Positions 8,436-14,812 of a DNA stretch of 18,468 bases are shown one piece after another. The stretch spans positions 1-18,468 of the forward strand of contig JAAETV010000413.1 of NCBI GenBank assembly GCA_024227975.1. Direction: 5' to 3'. This DNA is from Actinomycetes bacterium. GTDB lineage: Bacteria > Actinomycetota > Acidimicrobiia > Acidimicrobiales > SZUA-35. The notes under the pieces are model-generated. The model had not been told where the DNA came from. It did no database searches and was given only the letters and a program-made list of their open reading frames with translations. Position numbers and translations under genes: made by a program. Every line of letters begins with the position of its first letter. Within the stretch, counting starts at the first letter, position 1.

Positions 8436-8464
8436 TTGACAGGACCCTGGATGATTCATAGAGT
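8436..8464 (+). promoter_or_regulatory. Sigma70-type promoter of the tetR-benzoyl-CoA reductase operon
   Basis: A perfect -35 hexamer TTGACA (8436-8441) is followed, 17 bases later, by TAGAGT (8459-8464), a 4/6 match to TATAAT. The predicted transcription start falls near 8471, right where the TetR-type palindrome begins. It sits in the 137-base gap between the thiolase stop and tetR, so the second operon can be switched separately from the first. Confidence 0.65.
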
Positions 8465-8471
8465 GAAGTCC

Positions 8472-8493
8472 ACCGACCGGTCAGTCGGTCGGT
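8472..8493 (+). promoter_or_regulatory. Palindromic operator, probably for the adjacent TetR
   Basis: Arms ACCGACCG (8472-8479) and CGGTCGGT (8486-8493) are perfect inverted repeats around the 6-base spacer GTCAGT. Size, symmetry and the ACCGACCGGTC core resemble TetR-family operators common in actinobacteria. It lies over the predicted transcription start and 18 bases before the tetR start codon, so binding would block the promoter and give negative autoregulation of the whole operon. Confidence 0.7.
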
Positions 8494-8511
8494 ATACGGA
8501 AGTTGGTCGAG

Positions 8512-9135
8512 ATGGCTCTGCAGCTCAAGGGTGCGGCGGTGAGATCCGAGGCCACCTCAGCGCGGATCGTTGCCGCGGCCAAGAAGCTGTTCGTCACCCG
8601 TAGCTACGCTGACGTGACCACCGACACGATCGCCCAAGCGGCCGACGTGACCAAGGGTGGCCTGTATCACCACTTCGCAAGCAAGGAACAGCTATACGTG
8701 ACCATGATGCTGCAGGATCTTGATAAGAAGCAGATCCTGTTCGCTGAGGCGGTGGCTGTGTCCGGCACCTGTAGGGAGCGGCTCGCTGCGCTGACCAGGG
8801 CCTTTCTCGAGCTCCCGGATGAGGACCGCGAGCTCACCCGCCTGGTGAGGCGAGACATCAACAGTTTCGCCGGCGAAGAGCGGAAGACGCTCGTGTTGGC
8901 CTACCAGCGGGCCCTACCCGAACAGGTCGAGTCGATCATCACCGATGGGATCAACCAAGGTGAGCTCGCTCCCGGTGACGCTCGAATCCTCTCCTGGTCC
9001 TTCATCGCCCTCGTCGAAGTGGTCATCAGTGACTACGCCGCGGATGTTCTCCCCAGCATCGACGCTGGCCTCGACCATGTCCTCGACTTGTTCTTCCGCG
9101 GAGCCGCGGCCGACCCAAACGGAGAAGCTCAATGA
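8512..9135 (+). CDS. TetR/AcrR family transcriptional regulator
   Basis: The 207-residue protein has an N-terminal TetR helix-turn-helix: SARIVAAAKKLFVTRSYADV leads into TTDTIAQAADVTKGGLYHHFASKEQLY (about 36-62), with the typical G-x-L-Y-x-H-F. The remaining roughly 140 residues form a helical ligand-binding domain with no recognisable signature. ATG 8512 was preferred over the in-frame TTG at 8503 because GGAAG (8498-8502) lies nine bases upstream. It is the first gene of the benzoyl-CoA reductase operon, and its stop overlaps the next ATG (ATGA). It probably represses its own operon through the palindrome at 8472-8493 and is released by a pathway CoA thioester. The ligand is inference; BadR/BzdR-type control of other benzoyl-CoA systems uses different regulator families. 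Confidence 0.9.
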   Translation: MALQLKGAAVRSEATSARIVAAAKKLFVTRSYADVTTDTIAQAADVTKGGLYHHFASKEQLYVTMMLQDLDKKQILFAEAVAVSGTCRERLAALTRAFLELPDEDRELTRLVRRDINSFAGEERKTLVLAYQRALPEQVESIITDGINQGELAPGDARILSWSFIALVEVVISDYAADVLPSIDAGLDHVLDLFFRGAAADPNGEAQ

Positions 9136-10307
9136 CACGTCCCGCAGTCCGGACATTCCCCGAATGGAGAGACAAGTCACTTGATGACGCCCTGCTCGAG
9201 TGTCGCGACCAGGTCGAGTCGGCTGATTTCGATACGGTCCAGCGCTGGCGTGAAGCCGGAGGCAAGGTTGCCGGCCACTTCCAGGTCTTCTTTCCCGAGG
9301 AGATCGCTCACGCCGCGGGGATGCTCCCGTTCAAGGTACGAGGTGCTCCAACCGACCCGAACCTGGCCGATTCCCACTTCGGCTCCTATCTGTGCTCCAT
9401 CATGAAGACCTCACTCGAAATCCCGTTGAGTGGCCGAGTTGATCTCGACATGTTCGTCTCCCTCCCCATCTGCGACGCGGCCCGAAACCTGGCCGCGGTC
9501 TGGGGCCGCAACTTCGACTATCCGTGTCAGATCCTGTACCTACCCCAGAATCCGAACTCGGCGGGAAGCGTCGACTACTTGAGTCATGAGTACGACCGGA
9601 TCCGCAGGGTCACCGAAGGGGTGGTCGGCCATGAGATCACCGATGACGATCTCATCGCCTCGATTGCGGTGTTCAACGAGAACCGGCGCTTGATGCGCGA
9701 GTTGTACGACATCAAGAGAGTGCAGCCCTGGTTGATCGCGGCAGAGGATGCCTACGCCCTCGTGTCCCTGGCCGGGATGATCCCCCGCGAGGAGCACAAT
9801 GAGCTCCTGGCCGCCCTCTTGCCCCAGATCCGTGAGCGAGACACCAAGCAGGAAGACCGCATTCGCGTTGTGTTCGAAGGAGGCTTCTGCGAGCAACCTC
9901 CGTTCGACCTCGTCCGCATGCTTGGCCGCAGCTGCTATCTGGTCGACGACGACTTCCACATCGGGATGCGATGGATCACCGACGACGTGAGTCCCGGAGA
10001 CGATCCGCTCCGAAGCATGGCCGAGGCCTATATCGAGTGCTCGACCTACAGCCCTGTGCAACACGATCTCCGCAAGCCAAAGGAGAAGATGCTCATCGCC
10101 CGCATAAACGAGGCCAACGCCGATGCTGCCATCCTCGCCGCAGCCAAGATGTGCGAGCCCGGTCTCGAAGAACAAGTCACCTACACCCACGCCCTCGACG
10201 ATGAGGGCATCGCATACTTCGTGAGCGAGTTCGAGGAGAACATGACCTCTTTCAGCGAACTGGAGATGCAGGTCGAGACATTCGTCGAGAACCTGCTGTT
10301 CGCATGA
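9132..10307 (+). CDS. bcrC: ATP-dependent benzoyl-CoA reductase, BcrC/BzdN-like catalytic subunit
   Basis: The 391-residue protein belongs to the 2-hydroxyacyl-CoA dehydratase D-component superfamily. Three Cys sit where the family ligates its catalytic [4Fe-4S] cluster: C88 (FGSYLCSIMKTSLE), C114 (LPICDAARNL) and C341 (KMCEPGLEEQ). The I-C-D-x-x-x-N-L and C-E/D-P-G contexts and the length (BcrC/BzdN are about 380-400) favour the gamma-type subunit of class I benzoyl-CoA reductase. With the next gene it forms the module that binds benzoyl-CoA and carries out two-electron ring reduction to a cyclic dienoyl-CoA. ATG 9132 overlaps the tetR stop. A 2-hydroxyacyl-CoA dehydratase subunit would be the alternative, but the neighbouring BcrB-like gene argues against it. 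Substrate could also be a substituted benzoyl-CoA. Confidence 0.83.
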   Translation: MTRPAVRTFPEWRDKSLDDALLECRDQVESADFDTVQRWREAGGKVAGHFQVFFPEEIAHAAGMLPFKVRGAPTDPNLADSHFGSYLCSIMKTSLEIPLSGRVDLDMFVSLPICDAARNLAAVWGRNFDYPCQILYLPQNPNSAGSVDYLSHEYDRIRRVTEGVVGHEITDDDLIASIAVFNENRRLMRELYDIKRVQPWLIAAEDAYALVSLAGMIPREEHNELLAALLPQIRERDTKQEDRIRVVFEGGFCEQPPFDLVRMLGRSCYLVDDDFHIGMRWITDDVSPGDDPLRSMAEAYIECSTYSPVQHDLRKPKEKMLIARINEANADAAILAAAKMCEPGLEEQVTYTHALDDEGIAYFVSEFEENMTSFSELEMQVETFVENLLFA

Positions 10308-10324
10308 TGACGATCTCTACTTCC

Positions 10325-10330
10325 AGGAGG
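10325..10330 (+). promoter_or_regulatory. Strong ribosome-binding site for bcrB
   Basis: A perfect AGGAGG ends five bases before ATG 10336. It is the strongest Shine-Dalgarno in the window. It marks one of the few genes in the operon that does not rely on stop/start overlap, suggesting independent high translation of the BcrB-like subunit. Confidence 0.85.
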
Positions 10331-10335
10331 GAAGC

Positions 10336-11640
10336 ATGAGCACTCAGGATCCGACCCGCGAGCTGGTAGGGCGGGGCAACGCCGAGGGAGCGGCACTGTT
10401 TCGCGAGTGGTTCGGTGAGCTCACCGAGACCAAACACGCCGGGAGACCAGCCGCATACGTCTTCGTCATGGGCAGCATCAACGAGATCCTGAAGTCGTTC
10501 GATCTTCCCGTGGTGTTTCCCGAGATCACGTCGTTGCAGACCGCAGTGCGCCGGGTCGCCCATGAGCTTCTCGAAGAAGCCGAGGACTTCGGGTACTCAC
10601 CCGACATCTGCGGATACGTCAAGGCCGACGTTGCGATTCAGCTCCGAGGCGGCAAGCACCCGATGGGTGACCTTCCCACTCCAGCACTCTCGGTACTAAC
10701 GAACGCCTGCAACACCTACATCAAGTGGGCTGAGATCTGGGAGCGCATGTACGGCACTCCCATGTTCACCATCGACATACCCGGTACCCGCCAGGCTGGT
10801 GGGCAAACCTGGATCGGCGACCGGGACTTCGAGGCCGACCGGAAGTACGTCGAGGTCCAGCTCCGCGAGCTGATCACGCTCTGTGAAGAGATCACGGGCA
10901 CGAGTTTCGACATCGACAAGTTCCGCGAGGTGCTGGGCTACACCAACACCATGTCACGCTGCTGGAACCGGCTGCTCGAGCTCAACTCAGCCAAGCCTTC
11001 GGTGTTCAGCGCCCTCACCGACGGCACGATCTATCTCGGTGTTGCCAATGGCTTTCGGGGAACAGAAGCGGGTGCTCAGTACTTCGAGCGCCTGGTCGAG
11101 GAGATGGAATACAAGGTGGCCAACGGGATCGGCCAGACCATCGAGGAGAAGTACCGGCTGCTGTTCGTCGGGGTTCCCTGCTACCCGATCTTTCGTCGGT
11201 TCAATGAGCTGTTCACCGAGTGGGGTGGCACGTTCCTGAATTCGACCTATCTGTGGTTTGCCTCCGGCGGTTCCAACCGCGGCTTCCAGTACGACCTCAA
11301 CGATCCGGTGGCGAGCCTGGCTGAGGGGGTCCTGATCTCGGTGCGCGACGCAATGGACTCGATGTTCCACCAGGACGAGATCATCACCGACATGATCACC
11401 CATCACGATGCCGACGGTGTGATCTACCATCCGATCAAGAGCTGCCGAACCGTTTCCACCGGCCTCGCCGATGGTCGTCGCTACCTGACTGAGAAGACGG
11501 GTATTCCGAGCCTGTTCATCGAATCCGACATGATGGATCGACGAGTCGTCTCCGAGGCTCAGATGAAGAATCGGATCGATGCCTTCTTCGAAGGACTGCA
11601 GTCACGTCGGCAAATAGCCCAATCGAGCTCGGAAGGATGA
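10336..11640 (+). CDS. bcrB: ATP-dependent benzoyl-CoA reductase, BcrB/BzdO-like catalytic subunit
   Basis: This 434-residue protein is the most recognisable member of the cluster. It contains the blocks I know from BcrB/BadE/BzdO: FVMGSINEIL (43-52), PVVFPEITSLQTAVRRVA (58-75), GYSPDICGYVKADVA (86-100), NACNTYIKWAEIWERMYG (123-140), EEMEYKVANGIG (255-266), YHPIKSCRTVSTGLAD (364-379) and SDMMDRRVVSEAQMKNR (397-413). Cluster Cys candidates are C92, C125 and C370. Length agrees with the family (about 430-450). With BcrC it forms the ring-reducing heterodimer, which receives electrons from the ATPase subunits. A substrate-specific variant such as methylbenzoyl-CoA reductase cannot be excluded, but class I benzoyl-CoA reductase membership looks secure. 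Confidence 0.93.
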   Translation: MSTQDPTRELVGRGNAEGAALFREWFGELTETKHAGRPAAYVFVMGSINEILKSFDLPVVFPEITSLQTAVRRVAHELLEEAEDFGYSPDICGYVKADVAIQLRGGKHPMGDLPTPALSVLTNACNTYIKWAEIWERMYGTPMFTIDIPGTRQAGGQTWIGDRDFEADRKYVEVQLRELITLCEEITGTSFDIDKFREVLGYTNTMSRCWNRLLELNSAKPSVFSALTDGTIYLGVANGFRGTEAGAQYFERLVEEMEYKVANGIGQTIEEKYRLLFVGVPCYPIFRRFNELFTEWGGTFLNSTYLWFASGGSNRGFQYDLNDPVASLAEGVLISVRDAMDSMFHQDEIITDMITHHDADGVIYHPIKSCRTVSTGLADGRRYLTEKTGIPSLFIESDMMDRRVVSEAQMKNRIDAFFEGLQSRRQIAQSSSEG

Positions 11641-11648
11641 ACTAGCCC

Positions 11649-12470
11649 ATGGCATACGCAGCTGGGGTCGACGTCGGTTCGACCCAGACCAAGGCAATCG
11701 TTATCGACGAAGACACCAAGATCGTTGGTCGAGCGCTCATCGACACAGGTGCCAACGTCGTCAAGGCCGCCGAGTCGGCCTATGTGGCCGCCCTCGAGCA
11801 AGGAGATATCGACGAAGAGGAAGTCGAATATGTCGTCGGTACTGGCTACGGCCGCTACCGGGTCACTTTCGGCAACAGCCAGGTCACCGAGATCAGCTGC
11901 CACGGTCGAGGTGCAGTACATCTGTTCCCGAACACGCGCACCGTGGTCGACATGGGAGGCCAGGACACCAAGGCCATCTCGGTCACGGCAAACGGTGAGA
12001 TCAACGACTTTTGTATGAACGACAAGTGCGCCGCGGGCACCGGCCGCTTCCTCGGGGCGGCTTCGGCTGCTCTCGACATCCCAATCGATGATCTCGGGCC
12101 CGTGTCACTTCAGAGCACCAAGCCGATCAAGATCAGCACGACCTGTACGGTCTTTGCCGAGTCCGAGGTGTTGGCCTGGATCGGCAAGGGGAAGAAGATC
12201 GAGGACATCTTGTGGGGCGTCCACAAGTCGATCGCGACCCGATCGGCGGCGCTCATGCGCCGGGTCGGCATTGAGGAAGAGATCACCTTCACCGGCGGGG
12301 TCTCTCGTAACGAGGGCATGGTCAAGGCCCTCGAGGAACGGCTGGAGAAGAAGCTGAACATCAGCGAGGACTGCCACTACATGGGGGCACTCGGGGCTGC
12401 CATGTTCGCCCTCGACAATGTTCTGAGTAGGCGCGAACCCGTCGCCGCAACCACCGAGGCGCAGTCATGA
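11649..12470 (+). CDS. bcrA: Benzoyl-CoA reductase ATPase subunit, BcrA/HgdC-like
   Basis: The 273-residue protein is of the BadF/BadG/BcrA/BcrD ATPase family: an ASKHA fold with phosphate-binding [11 protein letters not shown] (6-16), GTGYGR (64-69) and an intact DMGGQDTKA (101-109). C127 ([11 protein letters not shown]) and C166 ([11 protein letters not shown]) are the two cluster ligands that, across the dimer, hold a [4Fe-4S] cluster. The subunit couples ATP hydrolysis to lowering the potential of electrons delivered to BcrBC. At 273 residues it is the short Bzd/HgdC-type form rather than the long Thauera-type BcrA. A GGAAGGA lies at 11631-11637. Assignment as BcrA rather than BcrD rests on its intact GGQD and greater likeness to HgdC; by gene order alone it would be BzdP. 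Confidence 0.8.
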   Translation: MAYAAGVDVGSTQTKAIVIDEDTKIVGRALIDTGANVVKAAESAYVAALEQGDIDEEEVEYVVGTGYGRYRVTFGNSQVTEISCHGRGAVHLFPNTRTVVDMGGQDTKAISVTANGEINDFCMNDKCAAGTGRFLGAASAALDIPIDDLGPVSLQSTKPIKISTTCTVFAESEVLAWIGKGKKIEDILWGVHKSIATRSAALMRRVGIEEEITFTGGVSRNEGMVKALEERLEKKLNISEDCHYMGALGAAMFALDNVLSRREPVAATTEAQS

Positions 12471-13294
12471 CACTCACAGCAGGGCTCGACATCGGATCCA
12501 CCTACGCCAAAGCGGTGATCGTGGATGATCACAAGGCGATTCTCGGTAAGGGGATGTCGCCTACGGGATTCAAGTTGCAGGAGGTTTCCCGCGAGGTCTA
12601 CCAGCAGGCGCTGGACAACGCCGGCGTTGGTGAAGACGACATCGACTATGTCATTGCCACCGGAGCTGGCCGCCATCAGGTCGACTTCAAGGATCTGCAC
12701 GTCACTGACCTCACCGCCAGTGCCCGGGGGGCGCGTCATCTGTACCCGGGCACCCGAACCATTCTTGACGTCGGCGGACAGACGATGAAGGCCAGCCGGG
12801 TGAATGCGGAGGCGAAGGTCGAGTCATTCCGGCTGAACGACAAGTGCGCTGCGGGTACCGGGGCATTCCTGGAGAAGACGGCGCGCTACATGGGTTTCGA
12901 CACCGAGGAGATCAGCGTCCTGTTGACGACCTCGAAAGAGCCGGTGCCCATCTCGGGGGTCTGCGCCGTCTTTGCCGAGTCTGAGGTGATCAATCACCTG
13001 TCGTTGGGTACCCCTCCCGCCGACATCATGCAGGGGGCGATCGAGTCGCTCACCGGACGTTCGGTTCAGCTCATGAGGAGGGTGCGGGCCGAGCCCGAGT
13101 TCACCCTGATCGGCGGGATCCTCCGGTTCAAGACCATGGGAGCGGCGGTCAGTAACCTGCTTGATGCTGAGGTCAATGTGCCCGAAGACGAGATGGTGCA
13201 GTACGTGTCGGCCCTCGGTTGTGCCATCCTCGCCCATCGCCGACTGGAGAAGCTCCGAGAGGAAGAGCGCTTAGCTCCCTCGGCAGCCGGGTGA
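12467..13294 (+). CDS. bcrD: Benzoyl-CoA reductase ATPase subunit, BcrD-like
   Basis: This second BadF-family ATPase (275 residues) is a paralogue of its neighbour: [11 protein letters not shown] (6-16), and cluster Cys at the same positions, C127 ([11 protein letters not shown]) and C166 ([11 protein letters not shown]). It differs at the G-G-Q-D motif, which reads DVGGQTMKA (101-109), with Thr for Asp. ARYMGF and [15 protein letters not shown] recall BcrD, which is also degenerate at that site. The pair probably forms the heterodimeric ATPase of class I benzoyl-CoA reductase. ATG 12467 overlaps the preceding stop (ATGA), consistent with 1:1 synthesis. Symbol by resemblance only; by order it would be BzdQ. 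Confidence 0.75.
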   Translation: MTLTAGLDIGSTYAKAVIVDDHKAILGKGMSPTGFKLQEVSREVYQQALDNAGVGEDDIDYVIATGAGRHQVDFKDLHVTDLTASARGARHLYPGTRTILDVGGQTMKASRVNAEAKVESFRLNDKCAAGTGAFLEKTARYMGFDTEEISVLLTTSKEPVPISGVCAVFAESEVINHLSLGTPPADIMQGAIESLTGRSVQLMRRVRAEPEFTLIGGILRFKTMGAAVSNLLDAEVNVPEDEMVQYVSALGCAILAHRRLEKLREEERLAPSAAG

Positions 13295-13298
13295 GAGC

Positions 13299-13571
13299 GT
13301 GAGTGAGCCGACCGGTTCGGAGCCGGTGTACTGCTCAGAGTCGATAGTGGTGCTGAGAGCGCCTTCGCTCAGCGCTGAAGGGTGGGAGCAACGGACTGTC
13401 ACCGACCCTTCGCGCATCGCCGAGTTGGAAGAGTTGTACGCTTCGCTCGGCTTCGAGACGACGACAACTCCACTCGACCCGACCTCCTTCGGCGAAGCGT
13501 GCACGACCTGCGCCGAGACTGCCTGCTTGACGTACAAGGCGCTGTTCACTCGTAAGGCCCAGACAGACTGA
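13299..13571 (+). CDS. Small cysteine-motif protein, unrecognised
   Basis: The 90-residue protein starts with GTG four bases after the BcrD-like stop and closes the operon. I do not recognise the family. The N-terminal half looks like a small alpha/beta segment (SIVVLRAP, then a helix DPSRIAELEELYASLGF at 36-52). The C-terminus carries C68, C71 and C76 (EACTTCAETACL, C-x2-C-x4-C), followed by a basic LFTRK; C12 is a fourth Cys. Three or four Cys in this spacing could bind zinc or an iron-sulfur cluster. Its position suggests a role tied to the reductase, such as assembly, electron transfer or protection, but this is inference. Codon use and operon spacing make it a convincing gene despite its size. 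Confidence 0.72.
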   Translation: MSEPTGSEPVYCSESIVVLRAPSLSAEGWEQRTVTDPSRIAELEELYASLGFETTTTPLDPTSFGEACTTCAETACLTYKALFTRKAQTD

Positions 13572-13624
13572 CGGCGCCCAGCTCCCGTGACTGGCATCCC
13601 GAGCTCGACGCGAACCACTCTCGT

Positions 13625-14812
13625 TCAGCGCTTGGGCCCCCGGCGTCGGCGCGATGACCGACCCTTGCGATTCGACCGGGTACGGTCTCGCTGATCCTCA
13701 GCGTCGGCCCGATTCCGCGACTCGGCTCGGCGAGCGAACTCGGTGAGCTGGGTCTCCTGGAGCTCGAGCTCGGCTGACAACTCCCGCCAATGTTGGAGGC
13801 GGCGCTCGACGATGGCCCCATCGGCCATGGCTGCCGTTACCCCACAACCTGGCTCCTGGACATGGTCACAGTCAGCGAACCGGCAGGATGCGGCGGCTTC
13901 GGCTATCTCGGGGAAGGCTTTGGCCAGGCCGTCGTAGGCTTGCCACAGGCCGATCTCACGGATACCGGGAGCATCGATGATGAAGCCCCCGCCTGGTAGG
14001 GGGATCAGGTCACGGGTGACGGTGGTGTGGCGGCCTCGATGATCGGCCGCCCTCACCTCACCGGTCAGCTGGACGACCCCATCGGACAAGAAGTTGACGA
14101 GGGTTGATTTGCCGACCCCAGATGGGCCGAGCAGGGCAACCGATTGATTGTCGTCGAGGAGCGACTGGACACGATCCAGGTCCCGGTCGGCCACGGTCGA
14201 GATGGCCAGGACCTCGACTCCGGCCGAGATGGTCTGTACCTGTTCGAGGGTGGCCGAGACGTCGGGATCTAGGTCAGCCTTGGTCAGCACCACCACTGGT
14301 TCAGCCCCTGAATCCCACGACACCACGAGCATCCGCTCGATTCGACGCAGGTTCATGTCACGGTCGAGGCCATGCATGACGAACACGGTGTCGGCATTGG
14401 CCGCCAGGACCTGGGCCTCGGGGACCCGACCAGGAGCCCGGCGCTGGAGGGCGCTGCGACGGGGGGCGATGGCGGCAATGCTCGGCCCGTCTTCGGGGTC
14501 GTTGCGGACGACGACGAAGTCCCCGGTGGCTGGAACCAGATCGAGGACGGCTCGGTTGCTGCCGGAGGCCGCCAGCAGGGCGGCACCCCCAGTGAAGACG
14601 AGGGAGAAGCCCCGGCTGACCCTGGCGATTCGACCCCGTACGACCTCCCCCTCAGAAGTGCCGATACCTGTTCGTATCACCGTCTCGTCGGCCCAGGCGT
14701 CGAGCTCCTCGTTCCAGCCGAGGGAGGCGAGGTCGGGGGTCAGCTCGACGAGATCGTCGATGGTGCTGGTCGAAGGTGGCCCGGCCGGCCCGGACGATGA
14801 CTGGTTGCTCAC
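13625..14812 (-). CDS. rsgA: Ribosome small subunit-dependent GTPase RsgA
   Basis: This 395-residue protein is the circularly permuted GTPase that acts in late 30S subunit maturation. An OB-fold N-terminal domain (about 50-115) is followed by the permuted G motifs: G4 TKAD (177-180), G1 GPSGVGKST (229-237), a G2-type GRHTT (260-264) and G3 DAPG (280-283). A zinc knuckle is formed by C310, C315, H317 and C323. The C-terminus is unusually Arg/Lys-rich (about the last 30 residues), fitting RNA contact. It starts at GTG 14812, overlapping the peptidase stop by four bases, so the two are one transcript. It converges on the benzoyl-CoA reductase operon with a 53-base gap that shows no clear terminator. 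It is a housekeeping gene and marks the edge of the catabolic cluster. Confidence 0.95.
   Translation of the reverse strand: MSNQSSSGPAGPPSTSTIDDLVELTPDLASLGWNEELDAWADETVIRTGIGTSEGEVVRGRIARVSRGFSLVFTGGAALLAASGSNRAVLDLVPATGDFVVVRNDPEDGPSIAAIAPRRSALQRRAPGRVPEAQVLAANADTVFVMHGLDRDMNLRRIERMLVVSWDSGAEPVVVLTKADLDPDVSATLEQVQTISAGVEVLAISTVADRDLDRVQSLLDDNQSVALLGPSGVGKSTLVNFLSDGVVQLTGEVRAADHRGRHTTVTRDLIPLPGGGFIIDAPGIREIGLWQAYDGLAKAFPEIAEAAASCRFADCDHVQEPGCGVTAAMADGAIVERRLQHWRELSAELELQETQLTEFARRAESRNRADAEDQRDRTRSNRKGRSSRRRRGPKR

Noticed and set aside
9132..13294. Interpretation of the four genes as a 2-hydroxyglutaryl-CoA dehydratase with activator
   Set aside because: The BcrB-like gene carries many blocks specific to benzoyl-CoA reductases, and two ATPase genes are present where dehydratases use one homodimeric activator.
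13572..13624. Convergent gap between the small Cys protein and rsgA, checked for a bidirectional terminator
   Set aside because: No stable inverted repeat or T-tract was found in the 53 bases.
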